Assembly (NCBI GenBank): GCA_033398695.1
Contig: JAWKAU010000045.1
Location: 620,001 to 684,000, forward strand
DNA: 64,000 nt
Source: Orobanche coerulescens
Lineage: Eukaryota; Streptophyta; Magnoliopsida; Lamiales; Orobanchaceae
Reading direction: 5' to 3'
Shown: positions 1 through 12,256 of the stretch, piece by piece
Position numbering within the stretch: the stretch's first letter is position 1
Layout: each line of letters starts with the position of its first letter
Program-made: the position numbers and the translations under genes
Notes under the pieces: generated by a model
Databases searched by the model: none
What the model was told of the DNA's origin: nothing
Seen by the model: the letters and a program-made list of their open reading frames with translations, nothing else

Positions 1-1107
1 GGGGTCGATACTAAGGTGTACGGCCACAGAAGTGAACTTGGGTGTGTGTGTCGTTGATCTTCCACCCGGAGCGTTCGACGGGGCATCTGGGGGCCGATAC
101 TAAGGGGTACAGCCACGGAAGTGGTTTCCCACCCATAACGTTCGACGGGGCATCTGGGGGCCGATGCTAAGGGGCACGACCATGGGTTACCAAGTGTGGT
201 TTCTGTGATATTGATGTTGATATTTTCGTTAATTGTGATATTGTCCGGAGTATCACAATGCTTTGTGCTTGGGGTCGAGAGACATTATATATCGAGTCTT
301 GGTGTTTGGCTAGAATGGCATGAGATAATGTATTATGTGTAATGTGTCCTTGTAAGTGAATTGAAGTGGATGATCGGGTCGTGGACCCTGTGTTTTGTGA
401 CCGGAATGGTTGGGTCGTGGACCCCGTGTTTTATTAACGGATTTGCATTTTGGAAAATGAACTTTGGGGCTATGACCCTAAGTGGCTTTCGAGGAATTAA
501 GAACTTTTCAATTTCAAATATTTTCAAAACTCCCCAGATTTGGAAGTGTTTTCAAAGTGCTTACTTGTTTCGTTTCTACTTTCAAGACTTGAACTATTTT
601 AACTAAATGATATATCTCGGGAAGTCTTTCGTTATATTCTCGGAATGTGTTGTGTATGGCTCGTAATTGCACTTTATACTTGTACTAGCAAAACAGTGGA
701 GTTTTGCGAAACCCCGAAGTATTCGGGGGCTGGGTGTTTGTTATGCATCCAGGTACATGCAGGTTTGGGAGAAAATCACAGTATCGGTGCGAAGGATGAT
801 GGAAGTCAATGATACTAATCACATGAAGACCAGTTTTGGGTGCAGTCAGTCGGAGTTCATTGTATGGTCTTTCCACTGTCGTACTTTTTGTTTATGAGTG
901 TATTTTACCCTTGCATGGGTACGAGTCATATAGAAATGTATACTTTCATTTGTATGTTAGTGATAAAAGACCAAATCGGTCTATTGGTTTGTTATTTTGT
1001 TACGTCGGTATGTAATGTAAGGTGTTGGTTGATGTCTAGCCTGGTGGATCCTCACGGAGAGGATCTACGGCATGTAATATTCCCGGTTTGATTCTAGAGG
1101 TGTTACA
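1..1107 (+). repeat. R1 LTR copy a (3' part only)
   Basis: Collinear with about 9376-10483 of the full R1 LTR and ends in GTGTTACA immediately before a primer binding site, so this is the U5 side of a 5' LTR. Its U3, TATA and R region lie left of the window. It starts inside the U5 tandem repeat, with further units near 60 and 127. Differences from copy c are scattered substitutions and a few small indels. Confidence 0.85.
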
Positions 1108-3758
1108 TTTATGGTATCAGAGCTTAGGTTGCGGAAACCTAGGCTGTCGGGTCCAATCGTGTAATGTTGGGTCTTATCTTGTCAGATTGTGTCTGACTGA
1201 GTTGCATCGGGACGCGTCATCTGGGATGTCGGTCGTGATTAGTATCATGGTGCAACCATCATCTTCTTGCGATTTGTGGATGTAAGTCTCCCTACTTCAT
1301 GTTGTGCCTCGAGCTGCACGAGCTAGTTGTATGATTTTGTATTTTGGGGTACAATTTAAATGTGATTTATGATAATATGGCATATATATGTTGATTCCCG
1401 TATTGTGCTAGAATGAAGATTATTGCTGAATGTATCTTCGTATAAACCGTTTTTCTTGCAAGAGTAACAACCTTGGAATTTTTAGTTTTCGAAGGCTTCC
1501 GGGGAGCCACGTAAATTTTTAAAATGTCCTCCAAGGGAGGAAAAATTTTGATTTTTGTATGATGACCTCAAGGTCAAAATTTTTGAGACTTCAACTACCG
1601 ATATTTCATTTTCATCTCATACCATAAGTTTTCAAAACACGAGTTTTAAACTCAAATGAGGTCTACAAAATATACTCAAGACGTGACTCTCGTTTATAAT
1701 TTTTCGGTTTCATGAATGTTAGTCAGAAGATGTGTATTGATGATGTTATCGCTGTTTGGGCAATGGTGCTCAGTTTTATGATTAAGATGGTAGTGTGAAC
1801 GCTGAGTCATTCGGTATGTGCACGTTGAGATAACCCTCCATGCTGATAGGAGAAATTTCGGTTTTGAATTATGATTGTCTTTTGATGGTTGCTTGTGAAA
1901 TGTTGTAATTATGTGAATCGATGGCATTCAAACTCGTATGTTGTTGCTTATTTGTAACCTTCGATTCTAGTATCGCCTTGTATATGTTTGCAATCGTGTT
2001 GTTGATTAGAGCAGTTAGCGTAGGCTTAGTACGATCTTTGTTGTAACGCGCGCTAATCAGCCTGGGCAGAGGCTATGGAACCGCATTTTTAGCCTCCAGG
2101 TCTATGTTTTGCAGTCAATCGTCTGCGACTGTATTCTATATGTGTTGTCTAGTGATGACAACTGTTGTGTGGGAATATGTGTTAGGACTTTTTGTAGTGC
2201 TAGGTGATAATCGATTATGTTTAAATTATCTCTGCTGTGTATGTGTTCGAGAACGCCTTCCTGAAAATTTCATAAAGATTCGATGGTTCTATTAATCGGC
2301 GGCTCAGTGTGTACTTTGAAAATTATTTGGAATTGGCGAGCCGGCCTCGGATTCTCAAATAAAACCTAGACGGTATTTGAAAGAGTTGTTTTAAAGTACA
2401 TGTAGATATTTTGTAAAATGTTACCGTCGTTGATTTTCATGTAGTGTTGGGAGGATTTTCGAAAATGATTTTAACGTATTGTTGTATTTTCAAATAATTC
2501 GAGTACATGATTTTCAAAAAAAAAATCTTTCACACCATAAAAATATTTTATTTCAAAAACCAATACGATTTTTATTTTCAAAAATATATAGTGAAAGATG
2601 AAAAATCTCAGTCGGTGTAAACTTCAGACTCGGATTTGGGAAAGTTTCCTGTATTGATTTAAGTATGTACGAATGGTTTGATGACCTTGCGTGGTTACCT
2701 TGTTTGTTATTAAAGGTGATGCTGGTGTCTAGTGGCGTGGTGGTTTTGACAATGCCAGTTGCACAACAAATATTGTTTTGCAAATGATTTCAAAGTGAGA
2801 CGTTTAAAGTTTGTCATTTACATGTTTTGATGCAAACAACCTGAGGTACCAAAAATACTTTTAAAGTTTTATTTTGAATAGTATACAAATCCAAGGATTT
2901 TCAAATAATATCATTTAAAAGGGGTACCTCGTGGATTTTCTTATCAAGTTGCTATTAGTTACCTTATGTGATATGTCTTGTTGAGATGGTATTTTTGTGA
3001 AGTTGTGCCATCGTATCGGGTGAGAATCCACTTCGTATGCCGAGGGACAGAGGATGCGGTCGTGACTGCGGTACAGTTGGTCAAGGAGATCAGGTACGGG
3101 ACCAAGAGGATATGGCCGGGAAGGTTGCTATTCCAGCACTTCGTTCTCGTTGTTTAGGTTTTGGGGACGAAGCCTTTTTTAAAGGTGATATGATGTAATA
3201 CCCATATTTTTTTTCGCTTCCGTTTCGTTCGATCGCATCGACTCGATTGTCCTAGTTGATATTTCTGACCTTGTGTTGTTTCTCACATTTGTCATTCGAG
3301 CGAGTTATGATATTGTCCCAAATTGATCTGTATATCGCTGTGATCTTTCCAAGTTCGGATCGAATTCTTGTGAACCGTGTGCGAAATTAACACCTCGTGG
3401 TTCCTACAAGTTTATTGATGTCTTGATTTGAGATGTGAACTTCAGAGTTGATCGTTGTTGTTCGATCATTGCTATTCGCTCATAGTTGTCCAATCATTAC
3501 TGTTTGATCTCGAAATCGTGATTATTGAACATCTGGACCACTTTGTAATTTCCATAAGTGTTGGGAAACTGCCTTCGTATTTGATCTTCCAAACATTCGA
3601 GGTTATTGGAATTACATTCTTGTTCAACATTGGACTTGTGTTTTGATTGGTGTATTGCTCTGGTTTATCAACCGTTGTGATTCATATTCGTTACTTTTCG
3701 TAAACACTCTTGCGTATTGATTCGGTCCGCAATAGCTCTGTACTTTAGTAAGGTAGAA
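1108..3758 (+). repeat. R1 internal domain, copy 1 (non-coding)
   Basis: About 2.65 kb between the PBS and the next LTR start. No frame resembles a retroelement protein. It contains a GTAAGT donor-like site at 1282, 170 nt after the PBS, and a TAACGCGCGCTAA palindrome near 2046. It also has a second polypurine/LTR-start signal: a GGGGACGAAG tract followed by TGTAATACCC at 3194. So the last 0.55 kb looks like the start of a different LTR embedded in the domain. Compared with copy 2, 92 bp including the real polypurine tract just before the 3' LTR is missing (junction at 3744/3745). Confidence 0.75.
1112..1123 (+). other. Primer binding site, R1 copy a
   Basis: TGGTATCAGAGC lies 4 bp after the LTR end. 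It matches the usual plant PBS complementary to the 3' end of initiator-Met tRNA. It fixes the strand and the LTR/internal boundary. Confidence 0.85.
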
Positions 3759-4988
3759 TGTACTACCGGAGATTCTCGGTTCCGGTTATTTTTTAATTTT
3801 GCCGGTTGTGCCGGTCATTTTGTTCTGTGGACGATTTCTTGGTCCGGCATGATAGATCGGGTTGTGATATTCGTCGGGTACGACTTCTCGTTTTGTAAGT
3901 CGAGCTTATCATATGTTCTGTTTTGTTATTATTCGTCTTCTTCCAGATCGTTGTTGTGGTCCTATTGTAATTTTCGGTTCGTATCGGACTCGTTTTGCAA
4001 CTAGAGGTTTACTAGCCGGAACTGTACGAAACGGCGGTGAAAACGGTGCTGCCGAGCGTCGTGTCCTGCGCCGGGTCGGCCAGGACTAGCAGGTCTGCTG
4101 AGACACGGCCGAGAACCCGTGCCAGTTTTGCACCGGGTGATGCGCCGTGTCTGACACGGCCGAGACACACGCGCAGCGTTTTGCGCCGGGTGTTGCGCCG
4201 TGTCGGTCAGATCGCGCACTGACCCGCAACCCGGTGGTAGACACGGCGCTGGTCTGGGCCGTTTGTTGCGCCGTGTTCTGCGCGGGTATAAATATGGCAG
4301 GATAGTCGGGTTTATACCCACTTTTCCCATTTCTTCCTTTTTTTTTCGCGGCTGGGGCTTGGAGGGCACGAGGAGATGTTGTTCCACTGCAAATCCACGA
4401 AATTACTGAGTCCATATCATCAAGTAATCCTTCCATAACTTTCTCCGATCGATCGAATCAGGGTAAGTTTTCTTAAAATCTAGTTTTGGGGATTTCGTTC
4501 GATTTGTCCGTTTAATCCGTTATAACTTAGAATAGTGATGGATCGATGATTGTTAAGCTATATTATATCGAATTCCTTGTTGTTCCATGGTTGGATTGCC
4601 GAGGATTCGTCGTTTTATTGAGTATCTTATCGACGCCTTGAAGGTGTTCGATAAAATATCACAAAGGGGATTCGGGCGTTCTATGATTATTCTTCCTCGT
4701 TCGAACGTTAATTTATTGATGGTATGATGTTAGGGTCATGTTCCTTGCGAAGAACTCGAGTCGGAACCCTTCTGTTCGTCGTTTTCTTCAAGCTTCCCGA
4801 TCGATCGTGTTATTATTGTTTCGCCCGGAGAATTGTAGGTGTTCGAGGTTCCCAACTGAGCCGTGTTCGTCGGAGTGTTTGGTATCGATTGTCGAGGCAA
4901 GTATCTTGCCCATACATTATGTATTTTTGTGGATTTAGTAGTTGGTGATCGACGATACGTGCTGAATGAACATCTATAATTAACTTTC
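3759..4988 (+). repeat. R1 LTR copy b (5' part, 3' part deleted)
   Basis: Starts TGTACTACCGG (TGTAATACCCG in copy c) and is collinear with 7633-8862. It holds the GC-rich U3 with its inverted motif (17-bp palindrome at 4144-4160), a TATAAATA box at 4287-4294 and the leader. It stops at 4988, where it is joined directly to internal sequence that belongs about 100 bp beyond the PBS. The remaining 1.6 kb of LTR, the PBS and the start of the internal domain are missing. Confidence 0.82.
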
Positions 4989-7632
4989 GCGACGCGTCAT
5001 CTGGGATGTCGGTCATGATTAGTATCATGGTGCAGCCATCATCTTCGTGCAATCTGTGGATGTAAGTCTCCCTACTTCATGTTGTGCCTCGAGCTGCACG
5101 AGCTAGTTGTATGATTTTGTATTTTGGGGTACAATTTAAATGTGATTTATGATAATGTGGCATATATATGTTGATTCCCGTATTGTGCTAGAATGAAGAA
5201 TGTTATTGCTCAATGTATCTTCGTATAAACCGTTTTTCTTACAAGAGTAACAACCTTGGAATTTTTAGTTTTCGAAGGCTTCCGGGGAGCCACGTAAATT
5301 TTTAAAATGTCCTCCAAGGGAGGAAAATTTTTGACTTTTGTATGATGACCTCAAGGTCAAAATTTTTGAGACTTCAACTACCGATATTTCATTTTCATCT
5401 CATACCATAAGTTTTCAAAACACGAGTTTTAAACTCAAATGAGGTCTACAAAATATACTCAAGACGTGACTCTCGTTTATAATTTTTCGGTTTCATGAAT
5501 GTTAGTCAGAAGATGTGTATTGATGATGTTATCGCTGTTTGGGTAATGGTGCTCAGTTTTATGATTAAGATGGTAGTGTGAACGCCGAGTCATTCGGTAT
5601 GTGCACGTTGAGATAACCCTCCATGCTGATAGGAGAAATTTTGGTTTTGAATGATGATTTTCTTTTGATGGTTGCTTGTGAAATGTTGTAATTATGTGAA
5701 TCGATGGCATTCAAACTCGTATGTTGTTGCTTATTTGTAACCTTCGATTCTAGTATTGCCTTGTATATGTTTGCAATCGTGTTGTTGATTAGAGCAGTTA
5801 GCGTAGGCTTAGTACGATCTTTGTTGTAACGCGCGCTAATCAGCCTGAGCAGAGGCTATGGAACCGCATTTTTAGCCTCCAGGTCTATGTTTTGCAGTCA
5901 ATCATCTGCGACTGTATTCTATATGTGTTGTCTAGTGATGACAACTGTTGTGTGGGAATATGTGTTAGGACTTTTTGTAGTGCTAGGTGATAATCGATTA
6001 TGTTTAAATTATCTCTGCTGTGTATGTGTTCGAGAACGTCTTCCTGAAAATTTCATAAAGATTCGATGGTTCTATTAATCGGCGGCTCAGTGTGTACTTT
6101 GAAAATTATTTGGAATTGGCGAGCCGGCCTCGGATTCTCAAATAAAACCTAGACGGTATTTGAAAGAGTTGTTTTAAAGTACATGTAGATATTTTGTAAA
6201 ATGTTACCGTCGTTGATTTTCATGTAGTGTTGGGAGGATTTTCGAAAATGATTTTAACGTATTGTTGTATTTTCAAATAATTCGAGTACATGATTTTCAA
6301 AAAAAAAATCTTTCACACCATAAAAATATTTTATTTCAAAAACCAATACGATTTTTATTTTCAAAAATATATAGTGAAAGATGAAAAATCTCAGTCGGTG
6401 TAAACTTCAGACTCGGATTTGGGAAAGTTTCCTGTATTGATTTAAGTATGTACGAATGGTTTGATGACCTTGCGTGGTTACCTTGTTTTTTATTAAAGGT
6501 GATGCTGGTGTCTAGTGGCGTGGTGGTTTTGACAATGCCAGTTGCACAGAAAATATTGTTTTGCAAATGATTTCAAAGTGAGACGTTTAAAGTTTGTCAT
6601 TTACAAGTTTTGATGCAAACAACCTGAGGTACCAAAAATACTTTTAAAGTTTTATTTTGAATAGTATACAAATCCAAGGATTTTCAAATAATATCATTTA
6701 AAAGGGGTACCTCGTGGATTTTCTTATCAAGTTGCTATTAGTTACCTTATGTGATATGTCTTGTTGAGATGGTATTTTTGTGAAGTTGTGCCATCGTATC
6801 GGGTGAGAATCCACTTCGTATGCCGAGGGACAGAGGATGCGGTCGTGGATCATGATCGGTTGGTCAAGGAGATCAGGTACGGGACCAAGAGGATATGGCC
6901 GGGAAGGTTGCTATTCCAGCACTTCGTTCTCGTTGTTTAGGTTTCGGGGACGAAGCCTTTTTTAAAGGTGATATGATGTAATACCCATATTTTTTTCGCT
7001 TCCGTTTCGTTCGATCGCATCGACTCGATTGTCCTAGTTGATATTTCTGACCTTGTGTTGTTTCTCACCTTTGTCATTCGAGCGAGTTCTGATATTGTCC
7101 CAAATTGATCTGTATATCGCTGTGATCTTTCCAAGTTCGGATCCAATTCCTGTGAACCGTGTGCGAAATTAACACCTCGTGGTTCCTACTAGTTTATTGA
7201 TGTCTTGATTTGAGATGTGAACTTCAGAGTTGATCGTTGTTGTTCGATCATTGCTATTCGCTCATAGTTGTCCAATCATTACTGTTTGATCTCGAAATCG
7301 TGATTATTGAACATCTAGACCACTTCGTAATTTCCATAAGTGTTGGGAAACTGCCTTCGTAGTTGATCTTCCAAACATTCTAGGTTATTGGAATTACATT
7401 CTTGTTCAACATTGGACTTGTGTTTTGATTGGTGTATTGCTCGGGTTTATCAACCGTTGTGATTCATGTTTGTTACTTTTCGTAAACATTCTTGCGTATT
7501 GATTCGGTCCGCAATAGCTCTGTACTGCATGAAGCTCTTGTGCGTTGTTAGTATCAGATAACGCGTACTATTTAGATTCGTCTTGCTTTTGTTTTAAGTT
7601 TCAGGATGAAACTTATTTTTAGTAAGGTAGAA
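4989..7632 (+). repeat. R1 internal domain, copy 2 (non-coding)
   Basis: Near-identical to copy 1 from its GCGACGCGTC segment onward; it lacks the first ~100 bp and the PBS. It keeps the true 3' end: a GGATGAAACTTATTTTTAG tract at about 7603-7622 leads into the LTR start at 7633. As in copy 1, a second polypurine tract and TGTAATACCC start lies at 6947-6986. No coding potential beyond chance ORFs. Confidence 0.78.
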
Positions 7633-7899
7633 TGTAATACCCGAGATTCTTGGTTCCGGTTATTTTTGAATTTTGCCGGTTGTGCCGGTCATTTTGTTCT
7701 GTGGACGATTTCTTGGTCCGGCATGATAGATCGGGTTGTGATATTCGTCGGGTACGACTTTTCGTTTTGTAAGTCGAGCTTATCGTATGTTCTGTTTTGT
7801 TATTATTCGTCTTCTTCCAGATTGTTGTTGTGGTCCTATTGTAATTTTCGGTTCGTATCGGACTCATTTTGAAACTTGAGGTTTGCTGGCCGGAACTGT

Positions 7900-8168
7900 A
7901 CGAAAAGGCGGTGAAAACGGCGCTGCCAAGCATCGTGTCCTGCGCCGGGTCGGCCAGGACTAGCAGGTCTGCCGAGACACGGCCGAGAACCCGTGCCAGT
8001 TTTGCGCCGAGTGATGCGCCGTGTCTGACACGGCCAAGAGACACGCGCAACGTTTTGCGCCGGGTGTTGCGCCGTGTCGGTCAGATCGCACACTGACCCG
8101 CAACCCGGTGGTAGACACGGCGCTGGTCTGGGCCGTTTGTTGCGCCCTGTTCTGCGCGGGTATAAATA
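7900..8168 (+). promoter_or_regulatory. R1 LTR promoter: GC-rich inverted motifs and TATA box
   Basis: The motif GACACGGC and its complement GCCGTGTC occur repeatedly in a GC-rich block. They meet as a 17-bp palindrome with 8-bp arms at 8018-8034. The block ends at TATAAATA (8161-8168), so transcription should begin roughly 30 bp further on. The same layout is seen in LTR copy b (palindrome 4144-4160, TATA 4287-4294). Promoter function is inferred from position and sequence. Confidence 0.65.
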
Positions 8169-9344
8169 TGGCAGGATAGTCGGGTTTACACCCACTTTTC
8201 CCATTTCTTCCTTTCCTTTTCGCGGCTTGGGCTTGGAGGGCACGAGGAGATGTTGTTCCACTGCAAATCCACGAAATTACTGAGTCCATATCATCAAGTA
8301 ATCCTTCCATAACTTGCTCCGATCGATCGAATCAGGGTAAGTTTTCTTAAAATCTAGTTTTGGGGATTTCGTTCGATTTGTCCATTTAATCCGTTATAAC
8401 TTAGAATAGTGTTGGATCGATGATTGTTAAGCTATATTATATCGAACTCCTTGTTGTTCCATGGTTGGATTGCCGAGGATTCGTCGTTTTATTGAGTATC
8501 TTATCGACGCCTTGAAGGTGTTCGATAAAATATCACAAAGGGGATTCGGGCGTTCTATGATTATTCTTCCTCGTTCGAACGTTAATTTATTGATGGTATG
8601 ATGTTAGGGTCATGTTCCTTGCGAAGAACTCGAGTTGGAACCCTTCTGTTCGTCGTTTTCTTCAAGCTTCCCGATCGATCGTGTTATTATTGTTCCGCCC
8701 GGAGAATTGTAGGTGTTCGAGGTTCCCGACTGAGCCGTGTTCGTCGGAGTGTTTGGTATCGATTGTCGAGGCAAGTATCTTGCCCATACATTACGTGTTT
8801 TTGTGGATTTAGTAGTTGGTGATCGACGATACGTGCTGAATGAACATCTATAATTAACTTTCAAAGGAATCAATATACTTTTCAATATTTCCTTAAAAAT
8901 GACTCGTATGATTTCGTTGTTAAATGTGCTTGTCTAAATATGTGTATTATTGTTGAGTAAAGCAATACCTTACTTTCGTAGGGTATCGTTTTGTGTGATT
9001 ATGACATTCTATATTTATAGTTTAACCTCTCGTTGAGGTATATGTGGAGGAATGTGTGTTTATTGATGATCATGTGACATGGTGTGATAAAGGTGGTAAC
9101 TACTTTATGAGGAGGTTGTGCCGTTCGGTGTGGTTGGATAGCTATTTTCTCTCATTGCTATGTTATTGGTACTAGCTGCATCGTTGAATTCTAGTGTTAA
9201 TTGTATCGTTACTTAGTCGTGAGTATGTGTTGGATGAACTGGCCATTCTAGCAAGGTACCTCGACTATATATACTGTGATTGACTTCCGACGCTTGTGGT
9301 TTGCAACTATGAATTATGATCTTTTGGGTCTGTGAGTTGTTGTT

Positions 9345-9560
9345 CTTCCACCCGGAGCGTTCGACGGGACGTCTGGGGGTTGATACTAAGGTGTACGGCC
9401 ATAAAAGTGAACTTGGGTGTGTGTGTCGTTGATCTTCCACCTGGAGCGTTCGACGGGGCATCTGGGGGCCGATACTAAGGGGTACAGCCACAGAAGTGGT
9501 TTCCCACCCGGAACGTTCGACTGGGCGTCTGGGGGACGATGCTAAGGGGCACAGCCATGG
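9345..9560 (+). repeat. R1 U5 tandem repeat
   Basis: Three diverged units start near 9345, 9434 and 9501. Each contains CCACCCGGAGCGTTCGACGG, a CTGGGGG stretch and a GATACTAAGGGG-type motif. Unit lengths are uneven (about 89 and 67 bp). The same array opens the window at 1-205. Confidence 0.75.
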
Positions 9561-10483
9561 GTTACCAAGTGTGGTTTTTATGATATCGATGTTGATATTT
9601 TCGTTAATTGTGATATTGTTCGGTGTATCACAATGCTTTGTGCTCGGGGTCGAGAGACATTATATATCGAGTCTTGGTGTTTGGCTAGAATGGCATGAGA
9701 TAATGTGTTATGTGTAATGTGTCCTTGTAAGTGAATTGAAGTGGATGATTGGGTCGTGGACCCTGTGTTTTGTGACCGGAATGGTTGGGTCGTGGACCCC
9801 GTGATTTATTAACGGACTTGTATTTTGGAAAATGAACTTTGGGGCTATGACCCTAAGTGGCTTTCGAGGAATTAAGAACTTTTCAATTTCAAATGTTTTC
9901 AAAACTCCCGAGATTTGGAAGTGTTTTCAAAGTTCTTACTTGTTTCGTTTCTACTTTCAAGACTTGAACTATTTTCACTAAATGATATATCTCGGGAAGT
10001 CTTTCGTTATATTCTCGGAATGTGTTGTGTATGGCTCGTAATTGCACTTTATACTTGTACTAGCAAAACAGTGGAGTTTTGCGAACCCCCGAAGTATTCG
10101 GGGGCTGGGTGTTTGTTCTGCATCCAGGTACATGCAGGTTTTGGGAGCAAATCACATGATCCGTGCGAAGGATGATGGATGTCAATGATACTAATCACAT
10201 GAAGACCAGTTTTGGGTGCAGTCAGCCGGAGTTCATTGTATGGTCTTTCCACTGTTGTACTTTTTGTTTATGAGTGTATTTTACCCTTGCATGGGTACGA
10301 GTCATATAGAAATGTATACTTTCATTTGTATGTTAGTGATGAAAGACGAAATCGGTCTATTGGTTTGTTATTTTGTTACGTCGGTATGTAATGTAAGGTG
10401 TTGGTTGATGTCTAGCCTGGTGGATCCTCACGGAGAGGGTCTACGGCGTGTAATATTCCCGGTTTGATTCTAGAGGTGTTACA

Positions 10484-12256
10484 TTTATGGTATCAGAGCT
10501 TAGGTTGCGGAAACCTAGGCTGTCGGGTCCAATCGTGTAATGTTGGGTCTTGTCTTGTCAGATTGTGTCTGACTGAGTTGCATCGCGACGCGTCATCTGG
10601 GATGTCGGTTATGATTTGTATCATTGTGCAGCCATCATCTTCGTGCGATCTGTGGATGTAAGTCTCCCTACTTCATGTTGTGCCTCGAGCTGCACGAGCT
10701 AGTTGTATGATTTTGTATTTTGGGGTACAATTTAAATGTGATTTATGATAATGTGGCATATATGTTGATTCCCGTATTGTGCTAGAATGAAGAATGTTAT
10801 TGCTGAATGTATCTTCGTATAAACCGTTTTTCTTGCAAGAGTAACAACCTTGGAATTTTTAGTTTTCGAAGGCTTCCGGGGAGCCACGTAAATTTTTAAA
10901 ATGTCCTCCAAGGGAGGAAATTTTTTGACTTTTGTATGATGACCTCAATGTCAAAATTTTTGAGACTTCAACTACCGATATTTCATTTTCATCTCATACC
11001 ATAAGTTTTCAAAACACGAGTTTTAAACTCAAATGAGGTCTACAAAATATACCCAAGACGTGACTCTCGTTTATAATTTTTCGGTTTCATGAATGTTAGT
11101 CAGAAGATGTGTATTGATGATGTTATCGCTGTTTGGGCAATGGTGCCCAGTTTTATGATTAAGATGGTAGTGTGAACGCCGAGTCATTCGGTATGTGCAC
11201 GTTGAGATAACCCTCCATGCTGATAGGAGAAATTTCAGTTTTGAATGATGATTGTCTTTTGATGGTTGCTTGTGAAATGTTGTAATTATGTGAATCGATG
11301 GCATTCAAACTCGTATGTTGTTGCTTATTTGTAACCTTCGATTCTAGTATTGCCTTGTATATGTTTGCAATCGTGCTGTTGATTAGAGCAGTTAGCGTAG
11401 GCTTAGTACGAGGCTAACGCGCGCTAACGTGGCATGTTTAACGCACGCTAATCTTTGTTGTAACGCGCGCTAATCAGCCTGGGCAGAGGCTATGGAACCG
11501 CATTTTTAGCCTTCAGGTCTATGTTTTGCAGCCAATCGTCTGCGACTGTATTCTATATGTGTTGTCTAGTGATGACAACTGTTGTGTGGGAATATGTGTT
11601 AGGACTTTTTGTAGTGCTAGTTGATAATCGATTATGTTTAAATTATCTCTGCTGTGTATGTGTTCAAGAACGCCTTCCTGAAAATTTCATAAAGTTTCGA
11701 CGGTTCTATTAATCGGCGGCTCTGTGTGTACTTTGAAAATTATTTGGAATTGGCGAGCCGGCCTCGGATTCTCAAATAAAACCTAGACGGTATTTGAAAG
11801 AGTTGTTTTAAAGTACATGTAGATATTTTGTAAAATGTTACCGTCGTTGATTTTCATGTAGTGTTGGGAGGATTTTCGAAAATGATTTTAACGTATTGTT
11901 GTATTTTCAAATAATTCGAGTACATAATTTTCAAAAAAAAAATCTTTCACACCATAGAAATATTTTATTTCAAAAACCAATACGATTTTTATTTTCAAAA
12001 ATATATAGTGAAAGATGAAAAATCTCAGTCGGTGTAAACTTCAGACTCGGATTTGGGAAAGTTTCCTGTATTGATTTAAGTATGTACGAATGGTTTGATG
12101 ACCTTGCGTGGTTACCTTGTTTGTTATTAAAGGTGATGCTGCTGTGTAGTGGCCTGGTGGTTTTGACAATGCCAGTTGCACAGAAAATATTGTTTTGCAA
12201 ATGATTTCAAAGTGAGACGTTTAAAGTTTGTCATTTACATGTTTTGATGCAAACAA
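10484..12256 (+). repeat. R1 internal domain, copy 3 (truncated)
   Basis: Collinear with 1108-2840. It has the PBS and the GTAAGT site at 10658. It carries an extra segment of about 40 bp at 11411-11450 with two added copies of the TAACGCRCGCTAA palindrome. It stops at about 12256, inside the GATGCAAACAA stretch, where unrelated R2 sequence begins; the 3' 0.8 kb and the 3' LTR are missing. Confidence 0.78.
10488..10499 (+). other. Primer binding site, R1 copy 3
   Basis: TGGTATCAGAGC 4 bp after the end of the full LTR, identical in sequence and spacing to that at 1112-1123. Confidence 0.85.

Larger units (their letters stand above)
7633..10483 (+). repeat. R1 LTR copy c (full length, 2851 bp)
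   Basis: Bounded by TGTAATACCC and GTGTTACA, with a polypurine tract on the left and a PBS on the right, so it serves as 3' LTR of copy 2 and 5' LTR of copy 3. In order: U3 with GC-rich inverted motifs (7900-8150), TATAAATA at 8161-8168, a donor-like AGGGTAAGT at 8335-8342, a long U5 with a tandem repeat at 9345-9560, and a duplicated GGGTCGTGGACC motif near 9750-9800. It is the reference copy for the array. Confidence 0.88.
1..12256 (+). mobile_element. R1: tandem array of a non-autonomous gypsy-type LTR retrotransposon
   Basis: The same LTR and internal sequences recur in the order LTR (3' part), internal, LTR (5' part), internal, full LTR, internal (truncated). The full LTR at 7633-10483 begins TGTAATACCC and ends GTTACA, followed by a TGGTATCAGAGC primer binding site. 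None of the three internal domains encodes gag, protease, RT, RNase H or integrase; the short ORFs there are chance frames repeated with the DNA. A long LTR with a non-coding internal domain is the LARD-like non-autonomous type, so proteins would come from a related autonomous element. LTR-int-LTR-int-LTR arrays usually arise by unequal recombination between LTRs of related copies. The left end lies outside the window; the right end is cut by R2 at about 12256. Confidence 0.82.

Noticed and set aside
4001..8310. Longer GC-rich ORFs (116-143 codons) on both strands around 4001-4436 and 7619-8310
   Set aside because: They overlap the R1 LTR promoter and leader, are open in several frames at once because of GC-rich composition, and have no recognisable domain.
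1694..11304. ORFs of 63-83 codons recurring at equal offsets in the three R1 internal copies (for example 1694-1927, 5477-5710, 11071-11304)
   Set aside because: They recur because the DNA is duplicated. The peptides resemble no retroelement protein, and equivalent open frames exist on the opposite strand.
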